A DNA stretch of 52,405 bases from Deltaproteobacteria bacterium (GTDB lineage: Bacteria; Myxococcota_A; UBA796; SXON01), in contig BJHF01000042.1 in assembly GCA_014191855.1 (NCBI GenBank), forward strand, positions 1 through 52,405, read 5' to 3'. Numbering within the stretch: position 1 is the first letter of the stretch; each line of letters starts with the position of its first letter. The notes below the pieces were generated by a model. That model was given only the letters and a program-made list of their open reading frames with translations. It was not told the DNA's origin and searched no databases. Made by a program: the position numbers and the translations under genes. Shown in pieces: positions 31,911 through 40,920 of this stretch.

Positions 31911-33751
31911 CAAAGCTGGCTCCCCCACCACAACGTCACCGCGCCGACCGGCGTGCCCACGTCATCCGTCCATCCGGGCATCCCGATCACCAGGTCGTCG
32001 AGCCCGTCGTTGTCGATGTCGCCCGCCGGCGCGAGGCCGAAGCCCGCGTGCAGCTCGGCAATGTGGCCGTACCGCGTCCACGCAACCTCCTGCACGGCGT
32101 ATTCGTCATCGGGGAGGCCCCCGGGCGCGACGTACACCGCGCCCGCCCCGACCTCGCCGTCGAGGCCCGCGGCGAAGGGCGCCGCCATCGCCAGGTCTTG
32201 CTGACCGTCGTTGTTCATGTCGCCGGCAAAGGCCACCCGCACCCCGAGGAGCGGCGAGGTGCGGGGACCGTTCCGATCCTCGCCCAGGAAGATCGTGTCG
32301 GCGTCGCGCTCGTCGTGCCATCCTTCCAGCGCTGCGGCCGAATTGTACACGAACACCACCCCGGTTCCCGGCCCCTGTCCGTCCGCATGGATCGACCCCA
32401 CCGCCAGATCCTCCACCCCGTCGCCGCTGTAGTCCCCGACAGCCAGGGAGTAACCGAAGCCCTCGTAGCTGTTGATGCCGTGGATTCCTGCGCCTTCACC
32501 CTCGGCGATCGGAGTCGTCGTTCCAAATTCCGGATGCCAGAGCGTCACGACGCCGGAGATCTCGCTCCCGTACACCCCGGCCTGATCGCTCACGACGGCG
32601 ATGTCGCCCCCGCTGCCTTGGAGCCACGCCACATCCCAGCCCATACCGTAGCCGTCGCCCTGACTCGGAAAACCGCTCGTCGATCCATGGTTCAGGGCGG
32701 ATACAGCGTGGGCTTCGTCGTCCGGCAAGGGCATCTCCACCACCCAGGCCGCGCCGTCGAACTCGTTCTCCACGGGCGCGCCAACGAGCAGCGCCGGCGC
32801 GCCCCCCACGTCCTCGTTCCAGGCCAGCGAGTAGCCAAACCAACCCGTTGGCGTGTCCGCCACCACCGATCCGTCGTTCTGACTGACATGCCCATCCGCC
32901 GGGAGCGCCACGACGACCACTTCCGCGCCGGTCCCCTCTGCCTCATCGTCTACGCCGGGGCAGCCGACCAGCAGGTCTGCGACGCCATCCCCGGTGGCAT
33001 CCCCGATCGCGAGCCCCTTGCCCATGAGGAATTGAAACTCGTCGAAGCGCAGCAGCGCATCGGTGGTATCGAGGTCCGCACCCGCCAGGAGATCCACCCC
33101 CGAGAAGGCGAACAACTCGTACCCATACGGCGCCGACACCACGACGTCGAGCGTGCCGTCCCCGTCCACATCCACCCGACCGAGCACGGTGTACGCGAAG
33201 TCGGTTTGGGAGCCCGCCCCGTCCACCGTGTTGGTCATCCACGGGCCCAGTCCCGCAGTCGTGCAGGCATCTCCGCCCACCGAACCGTCACAGTTCGTGT
33301 CTTCTCCGCCGGTGCAGTTCTCCACCGCGCCGGGGTGAACGGCCGGCGACTCGTCGTTGCAGTCCCCAAGCCTGGGCACCAGGTGTTCGGCCGGGCAGCT
33401 CGTCACCGCCGTCGCATCATCCGGAGCGTACCCATCGCCGTCTCCGTCGGGCCAGGCGCTCGTCGGGCCTCCGATCGAAGCGTCGGTGTCATCGCAGTCG
33501 GTGTTGTCGGCCACAAAGCCGCCGCCAACATCGCACTTTACCGCGGGCACGTCAGCATCCCCGAAGCCATCGCCGTCCACATCCGCGAACACCTTCACGT
33601 TCGGCCCGCCAACCGCGGGGTCGTTTGGGTCGCAATCGTTGCCGCCGAACGCCTCCGCGAGAACCCCATCCCCGTCAACGTCGACCACACCCGCGCGATC
33701 GGCTTCGTCGAACCACGGGCAGCCCAAGCTGAGCAACATCGGCACGAACAT
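31910..33751 (-). CDS. MopE-type / FG-GAP repeat lipoprotein
   Basis: A 613-residue lipoprotein (MFVPMLLSLGC, lipid Cys11). Residues about 20-165 contain three MopE-like units of the form DxDGDG...NDCDD, ending ENCTGGEDTNCDG, a putative metal-binding motif. From about 180 to the end there are FG-GAP repeats (DVDGDGTLDVVVSAP, DATGDGVADLLVGCP, DYSGDGVEDLAVGS, DMNNDGQQDLAMAAP, DIDNDGLDDLVIGMP). A Ca2+-stabilised surface propeller is likely. TACGCT lies 7 bp before the ATG, so an internal promoter is possible 18 bp after the kinase gene. Confidence 0.87.
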   Translation of the reverse strand: MFVPMLLSLGCPWFDEADRAGVVDVDGDGVLAEAFGGNDCDPNDPAVGGPNVKVFADVDGDGFGDADVPAVKCDVGGGFVADNTDCDDTDASIGGPTSAWPDGDGDGYAPDDATAVTSCPAEHLVPRLGDCNDESPAVHPGAVENCTGGEDTNCDGSVGGDACTTAGLGPWMTNTVDGAGSQTDFAYTVLGRVDVDGDGTLDVVVSAPYGYELFAFSGVDLLAGADLDTTDALLRFDEFQFLMGKGLAIGDATGDGVADLLVGCPGVDDEAEGTGAEVVVVALPADGHVSQNDGSVVADTPTGWFGYSLAWNEDVGGAPALLVGAPVENEFDGAAWVVEMPLPDDEAHAVSALNHGSTSGFPSQGDGYGMGWDVAWLQGSGGDIAVVSDQAGVYGSEISGVVTLWHPEFGTTTPIAEGEGAGIHGINSYEGFGYSLAVGDYSGDGVEDLAVGSIHADGQGPGTGVVFVYNSAAALEGWHDERDADTIFLGEDRNGPRTSPLLGVRVAFAGDMNNDGQQDLAMAAPFAAGLDGEVGAGAVYVAPGGLPDDEYAVQEVAWTRYGHIAELHAGFGLAPAGDIDNDGLDDLVIGMPGWTDDVGTPVGAVTLWWGSQL

Positions 33752-33758
33752 CGCCGGC

Positions 33759-33764
33759 AGCGTA
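33759..33764 (-). promoter_or_regulatory. Putative internal -10 hexamer before the MopE-like gene
   Basis: TACGCT on the minus strand lies 7 bp before the ATG at 33751, in the context GGGCTACGCTGCCGGCGATG, which differs by one base from the region before the subtilisin gene. Confidence 0.35.
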
Positions 33765-33769
33765 GCCCG

Positions 33770-35584
33770 TCAGCGCCGGATGCAGCTCATCGAGAACGCC
33801 ATGCAGCGAAGGGAAACGCGGTCGCCCGCGGCCACGGTGAAGTGAGTGGTCTTGGTCTGCGGCGCGTCTGGGAACCAGGCGTACACGTCGTAACTACCCG
33901 GGGGAACGTCGCCCGGCAACGGGAAGCGACCGGCCGATCCCACAGCTTCAACGCGGGACGCATCGCTCTGCCCGTCGAGCGAGAGGTGCGCGGTGGTCGC
34001 GATGGGCGGCGGCGGCGGTGCCTCGGGCGCGATGGCGACCGCCACCGGATCCGGCGCGGGCTTGGGAGCTACAACCGCTGGTTCAGCCTCCGGTTTTGGC
34101 GCCGGCTTCACGGCGGCCGCCTCCCTGGGTTTTGGATCGGCGGGGGCGGCCACGAGCGGCTCGACCGCGACCGCAGAAGGCGGCGTCGAGGGCGCAGCGG
34201 TCACGAGCTCCGGACCGGACGGCGCGGGCGTTCCGGGTGCGGCCGCCGGTGGGTCCTGCGTCGGAACCGCCACCTCAACCCCGGGGGCACCCACCGGCGT
34301 CGGCCGTGTTTGCCAGGTCCAAGCGGCGATAGCGGCGCTCGCGGCCAAGGCTGCCCCGAGGATGGGCAACCACGGCACCGCTGCGGCATCCGGGCTTCGC
34401 GGTCGCTCCACCGGGGAGGGCGCGGGCGCCAGACTCTCAGCTTCGGGCACCATCGTCGGGGGTGCAGGGGCCATCGTCGGCATCGGAAGGGCGCGGGGCG
34501 AGTCGTCGAGCGCGTGGGCGTCGGCCAGGGTGGCGGAGTCGGCGGCGAGGGTCGGCGCGGCGCGCACCAACATCGTGTCCGGAGCCGGCGCCCTCCCGGC
34601 GGCTCGAGGAGAAACCCCCTCCGCGGCGGTGAACGTCTCCGTTCCGGGCAGCGGCAGCGGCGCTGGGCGGGGGGCGGGTGAAACGCGATCGCGGAGCACC
34701 GGCACGTCCACGAGGCGACCCAGATCCTCCGGCGTCACGGTGGTGCCGGCAGGGAGCCCCTTCCCGTCGAGAAGGCTGATGAGCCCCTCGCAATCCGAGA
34801 GGCGCGCGTCGCGCTCCGGCTCCAGCAGCGCCTCCACGGCGTCCACGAGGCGCTGCGGCACCGAGGCCGGAAGGCGCGGGTACTCGCGGGCGAGGATCTG
34901 GTTGTACAAGGTGATGAAGTCCGACCAGGCGAAGGGCGGTCGCCCCGCCAGCAGCTCGTAGAGCACACAGCCGAGCGAGAACATGTCCGCGCGACGATCG
35001 ACCTTTTTGGCGTCGCGAAACTGCTCCGGGGCCATGTACTGGGGGGTGCCCATCGTGAGGCCCGAGCGCGTCTGGCCCGCGTTCACGGGATCGTCGGAGA
35101 GCAGCTTCGCGAGCCCGAAGTCCGCGACCTTGGGAACGAGGCCCTCCCCTTCGTAGCGCGCCAAAAGCACGTTCGAAGGCTTCAGGTCGCGATGCACCAG
35201 CCCGTACCGGTGGGCGTGCCGCACCCCGTCTACGATGCCGCGAAACAGCGACTCGGCCTCCTCCACCGAGGGCTGGTGCTGGTCCAGCCACACGGCGAGC
35301 GAGGGCGGAGGCACGTACTCCATGAGCAGCCCCGGCGTACCGTCCACCTCCAGGATGTCGGTCACCGCGACGATGTTCGGGTGCCGTAACGCCGCTTGAA
35401 CCCGCCCTTCCAACATCAGTCGCAGCTCCGCGTTGGGCCCGATCGTCGTGAGCACCTTCAGCGCGTGATGGGTGCCGAGGTGGCGATGGCGCAACAGGTA
35501 CACGGATGCCATCCCACCGCTGCCGAGCACCCCCTCCACGACATAGCGCTCAATCACCCGCCCGGTTTCTACGCGCCCAGCCAT
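33770..35584 (-). CDS. Ser/Thr protein kinase with PEGA-like extracytoplasmic tail
   Basis: A 604-residue Hanks-type kinase. The kinase domain (about 12-275) has the Gly loop LGSGGMASVY, Lys43, HRDLKPSN (131-138), DFG (155-157) and GTPQYMAPEQF, so it should be active. A Pro/Ala-rich linker precedes one membrane helix (about 404-424). The outer part is another Pro/Ala-rich spacer and a PEGA-like domain (about 515-604) ending with Cys residues (SLRCMAFSMSC). PEGA-like sequence also occurs in the two paralogous exported proteins of this run. It starts 1 bp after the upstream gene's stop. Confidence 0.92.
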   Translation of the reverse strand: MAGRVETGRVIERYVVEGVLGSGGMASVYLLRHRHLGTHHALKVLTTIGPNAELRLMLEGRVQAALRHPNIVAVTDILEVDGTPGLLMEYVPPPSLAVWLDQHQPSVEEAESLFRGIVDGVRHAHRYGLVHRDLKPSNVLLARYEGEGLVPKVADFGLAKLLSDDPVNAGQTRSGLTMGTPQYMAPEQFRDAKKVDRRADMFSLGCVLYELLAGRPPFAWSDFITLYNQILAREYPRLPASVPQRLVDAVEALLEPERDARLSDCEGLISLLDGKGLPAGTTVTPEDLGRLVDVPVLRDRVSPAPRPAPLPLPGTETFTAAEGVSPRAAGRAPAPDTMLVRAAPTLAADSATLADAHALDDSPRALPMPTMAPAPPTMVPEAESLAPAPSPVERPRSPDAAAVPWLPILGAALAASAAIAAWTWQTRPTPVGAPGVEVAVPTQDPPAAAPGTPAPSGPELVTAAPSTPPSAVAVEPLVAAPADPKPREAAAVKPAPKPEAEPAVVAPKPAPDPVAVAIAPEAPPPPPIATTAHLSLDGQSDASRVEAVGSAGRFPLPGDVPPGSYDVYAWFPDAPQTKTTHFTVAAGDRVSLRCMAFSMSCIRR

Positions 35585-35585
35585 C

Positions 35586-36350
35586 TCACCACCTCGCGAC
35601 GACGATCGCGCCGCCCAGCGCGACTGCGGCCAGCCCGCCAGCGCTCGCCGAGGCGATCACATAGGTGTGGTTCTCCGCCTCCGCGGTGCCAAGCTCCCCC
35701 TGGTTGGCGGCTCCCACGGCCGCATCGTGGCTCACCCATGCAAGGCCGTAGAGCACCCCGCTCGCCACGGCGGCGACCCCCGCCGTAACCAGGAGCGGGT
35801 TTCGTGCGGGGTGCGGCGCGCGGGCATAGGCGGGCAAACTCCCTGTCGTGGCGACCGCCGCTGTCACATACACCCCGTTGATAGCCTGGAACACGAACGG
35901 GCGTTCGGCGGGCGCGGTGGAGGTACGCACGCCGTCGAGGTAGAGCTTCCCCTTCGCGGGGGCGCGCAGCGTCACCCAGCTCCGGGCGGGGGCGGGCGTG
36001 TCCCACACCGCGCGCAAAGGGTTGCCGCTGTCCGCCATCGACGCCGGCAGGGTGATCCCGGGATCAATCGAGCGGGCCCCAGAAAATGCAGCGGCGCTGC
36101 GCTCAGTTTCCCGCCGGGCGAAGGCGGCGAGGCCGTCGAGCCGCAAGAGGCGCGCGGCGGAGGGGGCAGGAAGGGGGGCGTTCACGCAGCCGAGCACGTT
36201 CCCGACCACGTCCATCTCATCGGCGAAGCTCGCGGGGTTCTCGCCCCACGCCACCTCAGCCTGCACCATCGCAGCGTCCAGCTCCGCGACCGTTCGCGGG
36301 AGCGAGCAGTCGGCGTAGGCTGCGGTAGTGAGCAGGAGCAGGAGCGCCAT
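35586..36350 (-). CDS. Exported PEGA-like protein (paralogue A), first gene of the run
   Basis: A 254-residue protein: signal peptide MALLLLLTTAAYA, helical N-terminal part with a conserved LGCVNAPL segment, DGLAAFARRE, PEGA-like GKLYLDGVRTS, a YARAPHPARNP stretch and two C-terminal hydrophobic segments. It is clearly related to the protein at 31152-31910. It is the probable first gene of the kinase operon: the upstream gene is divergent, and a TTAGCC box lies 8 bp before the ATG. Function unknown. Confidence 0.75.
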   Translation of the reverse strand: MALLLLLTTAAYADCSLPRTVAELDAAMVQAEVAWGENPASFADEMDVVGNVLGCVNAPLPAPSAARLLRLDGLAAFARRETERSAAAFSGARSIDPGITLPASMADSGNPLRAVWDTPAPARSWVTLRAPAKGKLYLDGVRTSTAPAERPFVFQAINGVYVTAAVATTGSLPAYARAPHPARNPLLVTAGVAAVASGVLYGLAWVSHDAAVGAANQGELGTAEAENHTYVIASASAGGLAAVALGGAIVVARW

Positions 36351-36537
36351 CGAAGGGCGGCTAACAGAAAGCGGCGCGGGTGGCGCGATCCGGCGATGCC
36401 GTTCCCCGACGTCCTCTACCCGCGAAGGGGGCCGCGGGTCCTGCCACGGAAATTTCGGGTTCATGTCCCGAAGTCCACTCACGATGTGAGAGACTCCCGC
36501 GCGCAGACCCGTTTGCATCCCCTTCACTGGAGCTCCC

Positions 36538-37440
36538 ATGATTCTCTTCCTCGCTGTGCTCGCCTGCGGTGGCGCCGAAGCCCCTTCCTCCCCCGCCACG
36601 CCCCCTCCGGAGGCCGCTCCGGCGCCGGCCCCCGCCCCCACTCCCGTGGCCCTCTCCGATGCCGACGCCGCGGCCCTCCAGGCGAAGGTGGATGGTGGAA
36701 AAGCCGAGGATCTCCTCGCCATGCACGCCAACGTGCTCGAGTACCTCTACTACGCGAAGGAAAAGCCCGACGGCTCGGGGTATGAAGACGGTCAGGCGAT
36801 CGCCGGGCTCGCGAACAGCATGCTGATGGCCGAAAAGAACGCGATCGTCGCGGCGCCGGACGAGGCGAGCAAACGTAAGCTCATCGCCGACTTCGCGGGC
36901 CCCCTCGCCAAGACCCTCGCCAGTGCAAAGTCCCATGTCATCGTCGACTTCGTGGCCTACACCCCCGGGTGCGGCATGGTAGCCGGCAGCCCGGCCGCGG
37001 CCGACGAAGTGGCGGGTGCGCTGGGAAACACGACGGCTGACGTGCACTCGGCGCTGATCGGCTGCCTCTTCCAGAGCGGGCCGCAGACCCTCAGCTCGTA
37101 CTTCAGCCTCACCGACGACGTGCCGGCGCGCTCCGCGCGGCTCGGCAAGGCCCTGGCCGCCACCCAGAACGCAGCGTCGGTGGCCGACTTCATCGGCCGT
37201 TTGCCGATGTTCGAGGTCGCACCCGGCACCGATGCCCTCGGCGATGCGTTGGTCGGCAAGTTCAGCCCGGCGGACACGGCGCTCGATGCGATGATCGGCC
37301 AAACGTTACTTTCGAAGTGTAATGTGAAGCAGCTCGCCGACTACTCGGCGAAGGTGGCCGCGCTCGCCGATCCGGGCAAGTCCGAGCTCACCCCGATGGC
37401 GGCCGACTGGTCGTCCCAGGCCGCCGCGACCTGCAAGTAG
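36538..37440 (+). CDS. Lipoprotein, unknown function
   Basis: A 300-residue protein with signal MILFLAVLAC (lipid Cys10), a Pro/Ala linker (about 13-42) and a mostly helical mature domain with Cys pairs (TPGCGM, LIGCLF, and terminal SKCN... ATCK). No domain recognised. A GGAG site precedes the ATG. The 187 bp between it and the divergent kinase operon hold no recognisable motif beyond the start regions. A GC-rich hairpin follows its stop. Confidence 0.75.
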   Translation: MILFLAVLACGGAEAPSSPATPPPEAAPAPAPAPTPVALSDADAAALQAKVDGGKAEDLLAMHANVLEYLYYAKEKPDGSGYEDGQAIAGLANSMLMAEKNAIVAAPDEASKRKLIADFAGPLAKTLASAKSHVIVDFVAYTPGCGMVAGSPAAADEVAGALGNTTADVHSALIGCLFQSGPQTLSSYFSLTDDVPARSARLGKALAATQNAASVADFIGRLPMFEVAPGTDALGDALVGKFSPADTALDAMIGQTLLSKCNVKQLADYSAKVAALADPGKSELTPMAADWSSQAAATCK

Positions 37441-37455
37441 GGTCGGCGCCGCGCC

Positions 37456-37484
37456 GCCGGGCGGGTGGCTTCCCCCCGCCCGGC
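37456..37484 (+). terminator. Perfect 10-bp hairpin between the lipoprotein gene and pheS
   Basis: Arms GCCGGGCGGG (37456-37465) and CCCGCCCGGC (37475-37484) with loop TGGCTTCCC. There is no T-run, so it is a weak intrinsic terminator or an element in the pheS leader. I see no tRNA-like T-box or leader peptide. Confidence 0.5.
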
Positions 37485-37504
37485 CCGGTTACACGCCAGC
37501 CCCC

Positions 37505-38503
37505 ATGAAGCTCGCCGAGATCCAAGCTGCACTGCTCGCCGACCTCGCCGACGTGCGCACCGACGAGGCGCTGAACCTCGTCCGCGCCCGCTACACCGGC
37601 AAGGATGGGCTGGTCACCAACCTCCGCAAGAACGTAGACTTCTCGACGATGCCGATCGAGGAGAAGCGGAGCTTCGGCGGCGCATTCAACGACCTGAAGT
37701 CCACGACAGACGAGGCGATCCGGCAAGCCGCGGCGCGCATCGCCGCCTCCGGCGCTCACGACGTGGTGCCGTTCGACTTCACGCTCCCCGGCACCGACCA
37801 CCGGCTCGGCGCGATCCACCCGATCCTGAGCACGCAGATCGAAATCGAGGACATCTTCCGGTCGATGGGCTTCCAGGTGTTCGCCGGCGACGAGGCGGTG
37901 TCGGAGTTCGAGAACTTCGACGCACTGAACATCCCTGGCGACCACCCAGCGCGCGACATGCAGGACACGTTCTGGCTCGAGAACGGGATGGTGCTCCGCA
38001 CGCACACCTCCTCCATGCAGAACCGCGCGCTCCGAAAGCTCGGGGCGCCCGTTCGCGCCATCTTCCCGGGCCGGTGCTTCCGCAACGAAGCGCTCGATAT
38101 CACCCACGAGAACACGTTCTACCAGCTTGAAGGCCTGATGGTGGACCGCGATGTGTCCGTGGCGAACCTCATCGCCGTGATGCGGGACTTCCTGAGCCAG
38201 GTGTTCCGCCGCGAGATCGAAGTACGGCTTCGTCCGGGTTTCTTCCCCTTCGTCGAGCCGGGCTTCGAGCTCGACTTCAAGACCACGCTCAACGGGGTGC
38301 GGCGCTGGGTGGAGCTCATGCCATGCGGCATGGTGCATCCGGCGGTACTGAGAAACGCGGGGATCGACCCCGCCGAGTTCAGTGGCTTCGCGTTCGGGCT
38401 CGGCCTCACCCGGCTCGCGATGCTCAAGCACGGCGTTCCAGACGTGCGGCTGTTCAACAAGGCGGATCTCCGCTTCTGCCAGCAATTCCATGCCTCCCTC
38501 TGA
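37505..38503 (+). CDS. pheS: Phenylalanine-tRNA ligase alpha subunit
   Basis: A 332-residue class II synthetase alpha chain. It has the N-terminal coiled-coil arm (ARYTGKDGLVTNLRKN), HPILSTQIEIEDIF, DHPARDMQDTFWL, motif 2 (IFPGRCFRNEALDITH), FFPFVEPGFELD and motif 3 (FAFGLGLTRLAML). It pairs with the beta chain encoded 39 bp downstream to charge tRNA-Phe. All catalytic motifs are present and the length is typical. Confidence 0.96.
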   Translation: MKLAEIQAALLADLADVRTDEALNLVRARYTGKDGLVTNLRKNVDFSTMPIEEKRSFGGAFNDLKSTTDEAIRQAAARIAASGAHDVVPFDFTLPGTDHRLGAIHPILSTQIEIEDIFRSMGFQVFAGDEAVSEFENFDALNIPGDHPARDMQDTFWLENGMVLRTHTSSMQNRALRKLGAPVRAIFPGRCFRNEALDITHENTFYQLEGLMVDRDVSVANLIAVMRDFLSQVFRREIEVRLRPGFFPFVEPGFELDFKTTLNGVRRWVELMPCGMVHPAVLRNAGIDPAEFSGFAFGLGLTRLAMLKHGVPDVRLFNKADLRFCQQFHASL

Positions 38504-38542
38504 GCGCCCTGAGCCGCGTGGCTCGGCCATCCAGGTGCCCTC

Positions 38543-40915
38543 GTGAAGATCTCCGCTGACTGGCTCTCCGACTTCGTAGACCTCTCGGGGCTCGATCCCG
38601 ACGTGCTCTCCGAAACCCTGACCGTCCGCACCGCGGAGGTGGAGGGCGTCGAGCTGGTGAAGCGCCGCATCGCCGGCGTCGTCGTGGGGGAGATCACCCG
38701 CGCCGAATTGTTCGACGGGGGCGGCAAGCCGCGCTTCGCCTGCACCGTCGATGTGGGTGGGCGAACCTATGAAACCGTCTGCGGCGCGCCCAACGTGCGC
38801 GTGGGAATGAAGTCGCCCTTTGCGATCGCGGGCACCTTCCTGCAGAGCGGGGATGAGGTCGCGAGCACCACGCTGTACGGGCGGGTGAGCGAGGGCGTGC
38901 TGTGCGCCCCCGGAGAGATCGGCCTCGGCACGACGAAAGATGGGCTCCTGGAGCTCCCACACACCGTTCCCACGGGCACTCCGCTCGTCGAGCTCCTCCC
39001 GGAGAGCGACACGATCATCGAGATCGACAACAAAAGCCTCACCCACCGGCCCGACCTCTGGGGGCACTACGGTTTCGCGCGTGAATTCGCCGCCGTCTTC
39101 GGGCGCACCCTCCGGCCCTACGAAACCGACGCGCTGCCCACCGAAGGCGCGGCCGTGCGCATCGCAGTCGACGACGCCGTGGATTGCCCGCTCTACTCTG
39201 CGCTAGGCTTCACCGTCTCCCACAACCCGGCTTCTCCGCTCCGGATCCAGAGCCGGCTGCTCACGCTCGGGCACGCCCCCATCAACATGCTGGTGGATGT
39301 CACCAACTACGTCCAGTTCGAGCTCGGCCAACCCACCCACGCGTTCGACGCGCGATGCCTGAACGACGTGCGCGTCGCCCGCGCAGGCGGCGCCCGCCCC
39401 TTCACCACGCTCGATGGCAAGACCTGGAAGCTTCAGGCCGACGACCTGCTCATCTGGAACGGCGACGAGCCCGTGGCCCTCGCGGGCATCATGGGCGGGC
39501 TCGACAGCCGAATCCTGCCCGACACCCGTAGCCTCGTGCTGGAGAGCGCTACGTTCAAGGCCTCTCGCGTGCGCCAAACCAGCGTTCGCCTTGGCCTCCG
39601 CACCGACTCCAGCCTGCGCTTCGAGAAAAAGCCGCCGCCGGTGTACGCGCGCATCGCGGCCGGCCGCATCCTGTACCAGCTACGAGAAGCCGGCCTTGGG
39701 CCTCAAGCAACGACCAAGTACACCGCTGTCGGTGAATTCCACGACGCGCCCCGCACCGTCTCGCTCGCCCCGGGGTGGTTGGCCCGCCGCGCTGGCATCC
39801 CGCTCGACCACCCCACGGTCACCGGCATCCTCACGTCCATCGGCCTCGGCTGCGACGTAACGCCGGAAGGCGGCTACACCGTCACGATCCCGCCGTTCCG
39901 CTCGGTGGCCGACTTGTCCATCCCCGAGGATATCTCCGAGGAGGTGTTCCGCCTGTACGGGTATGACAACTTCACGCCCAGGCCGCCCGATGGCCCGCTC
40001 GCCCCGGTGCCGCCGCACACGGAAACCCGGTGCCACCACCGGGCGCGGCGCGTGCTCTCGCAGGGTCATCGCTTTGTCGAAGTTCAAACCTACAGTTGGT
40101 TCGCGAACGACGTTCTGAACGTGCTCGGCTACGAGCCGGCCCGTCCGCTCACGCTGAAGAACGCGATCGGCGTCAACAACTCCCGCATGCGGGACACGAT
40201 CGTCCCCAACCTGCTCGCCGCCGCCCAGGCCAACCGAAATGTGGCGGAGCGCTTTCGACTCTACGAATTGGGCCGAACCTTCACCATCGGGGTCGACGAC
40301 CAGAAACACGAAGCCAACCAGCTCGCTGGGGTCGTCGTCGACCAGACGGGAGCCTCGCCCGAGGTTTCCCTGCGCACCGTCCGGGCCGCGATCGACGACG
40401 TGGTTCTGGCCTCCGGGCTCGCCCCAGCGACGTTCACCCCCTGCGAGTCCGGGCCCGCGTGGCAGAGGAAGGGGCGCGCGCTCCGCGTCTCCGTGAGCGA
40501 CGTTGAGCTGGGCCACGTCGGTGTGCTCCCCGATGCCCTGGCCGCGAAGCTGCTGAACGCAGGTCACCTCGTATGGTTCTCGCTCGCGACTGCGCCGCTG
40601 GAGGTGGAGGTGTACCCTGCCGTCAAGCACGTCGCCCCGCCCCAGTTCCCGGGATCCTGGCAGGACTTCACGTTCACCTGGCCGGTGGCCGAGGGCTACG
40701 GTGCCCTGATGGCGCTGCTCGACACGTTCACCCACCCCTTGGCCCAGCATCGCGAGTTCGTCACGGTGTACCAGCCGAAGGCGAGCCCCACCGCGAACTA
40801 CAGCGTGCGCTATCTCCTCGGCCTCAACGACCGCACCCTCACCCAGACCGATCTCGAGGACTTCCGCTCGAAGTTCCTCGCCTTTGTCAAGCTCTCGTTC
40901 CTGACGCTCGCGTAG
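38543..40915 (+). CDS. pheT: Phenylalanine-tRNA ligase beta subunit
   Basis: A 790-residue beta chain with a GTG start. Domains in order: N-terminal lobe, EMAP-like tRNA-binding domain (about 40-150), B3/B4 editing domain (about 205-380), B5 (about 400-470), core catalytic-like domain, and a C-terminal FDX-ACB domain (about 698-790, starting FPGSWQDFTFTW). The full bacterial layout is present. It is cotranscribed with pheS. A DUF2237 gene on the other strand ends 5 bp after its stop. Confidence 0.96.
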   Translation: MKISADWLSDFVDLSGLDPDVLSETLTVRTAEVEGVELVKRRIAGVVVGEITRAELFDGGGKPRFACTVDVGGRTYETVCGAPNVRVGMKSPFAIAGTFLQSGDEVASTTLYGRVSEGVLCAPGEIGLGTTKDGLLELPHTVPTGTPLVELLPESDTIIEIDNKSLTHRPDLWGHYGFAREFAAVFGRTLRPYETDALPTEGAAVRIAVDDAVDCPLYSALGFTVSHNPASPLRIQSRLLTLGHAPINMLVDVTNYVQFELGQPTHAFDARCLNDVRVARAGGARPFTTLDGKTWKLQADDLLIWNGDEPVALAGIMGGLDSRILPDTRSLVLESATFKASRVRQTSVRLGLRTDSSLRFEKKPPPVYARIAAGRILYQLREAGLGPQATTKYTAVGEFHDAPRTVSLAPGWLARRAGIPLDHPTVTGILTSIGLGCDVTPEGGYTVTIPPFRSVADLSIPEDISEEVFRLYGYDNFTPRPPDGPLAPVPPHTETRCHHRARRVLSQGHRFVEVQTYSWFANDVLNVLGYEPARPLTLKNAIGVNNSRMRDTIVPNLLAAAQANRNVAERFRLYELGRTFTIGVDDQKHEANQLAGVVVDQTGASPEVSLRTVRAAIDDVVLASGLAPATFTPCESGPAWQRKGRALRVSVSDVELGHVGVLPDALAAKLLNAGHLVWFSLATAPLEVEVYPAVKHVAPPQFPGSWQDFTFTWPVAEGYGALMALLDTFTHPLAQHREFVTVYQPKASPTANYSVRYLLGLNDRTLTQTDLEDFRSKFLAFVKLSFLTLA

Positions 40916-40920
40916 TCGCC

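Noticed and set aside
31676..34681. A plus-strand open frame of about 1000 codons
   Set aside because: It lies antisense to the MopE/FG-GAP and PEGA-like genes, has Arg/His/Pro-rich composition and no domain; it is a by-product of high GC codon use on the other strand.
37441..37504. T-box riboswitch or attenuator leader peptide before pheS
   Set aside because: Only 64 bp are available; no Phe-rich leader frame and no T-box sequence, just one GC-rich hairpin.
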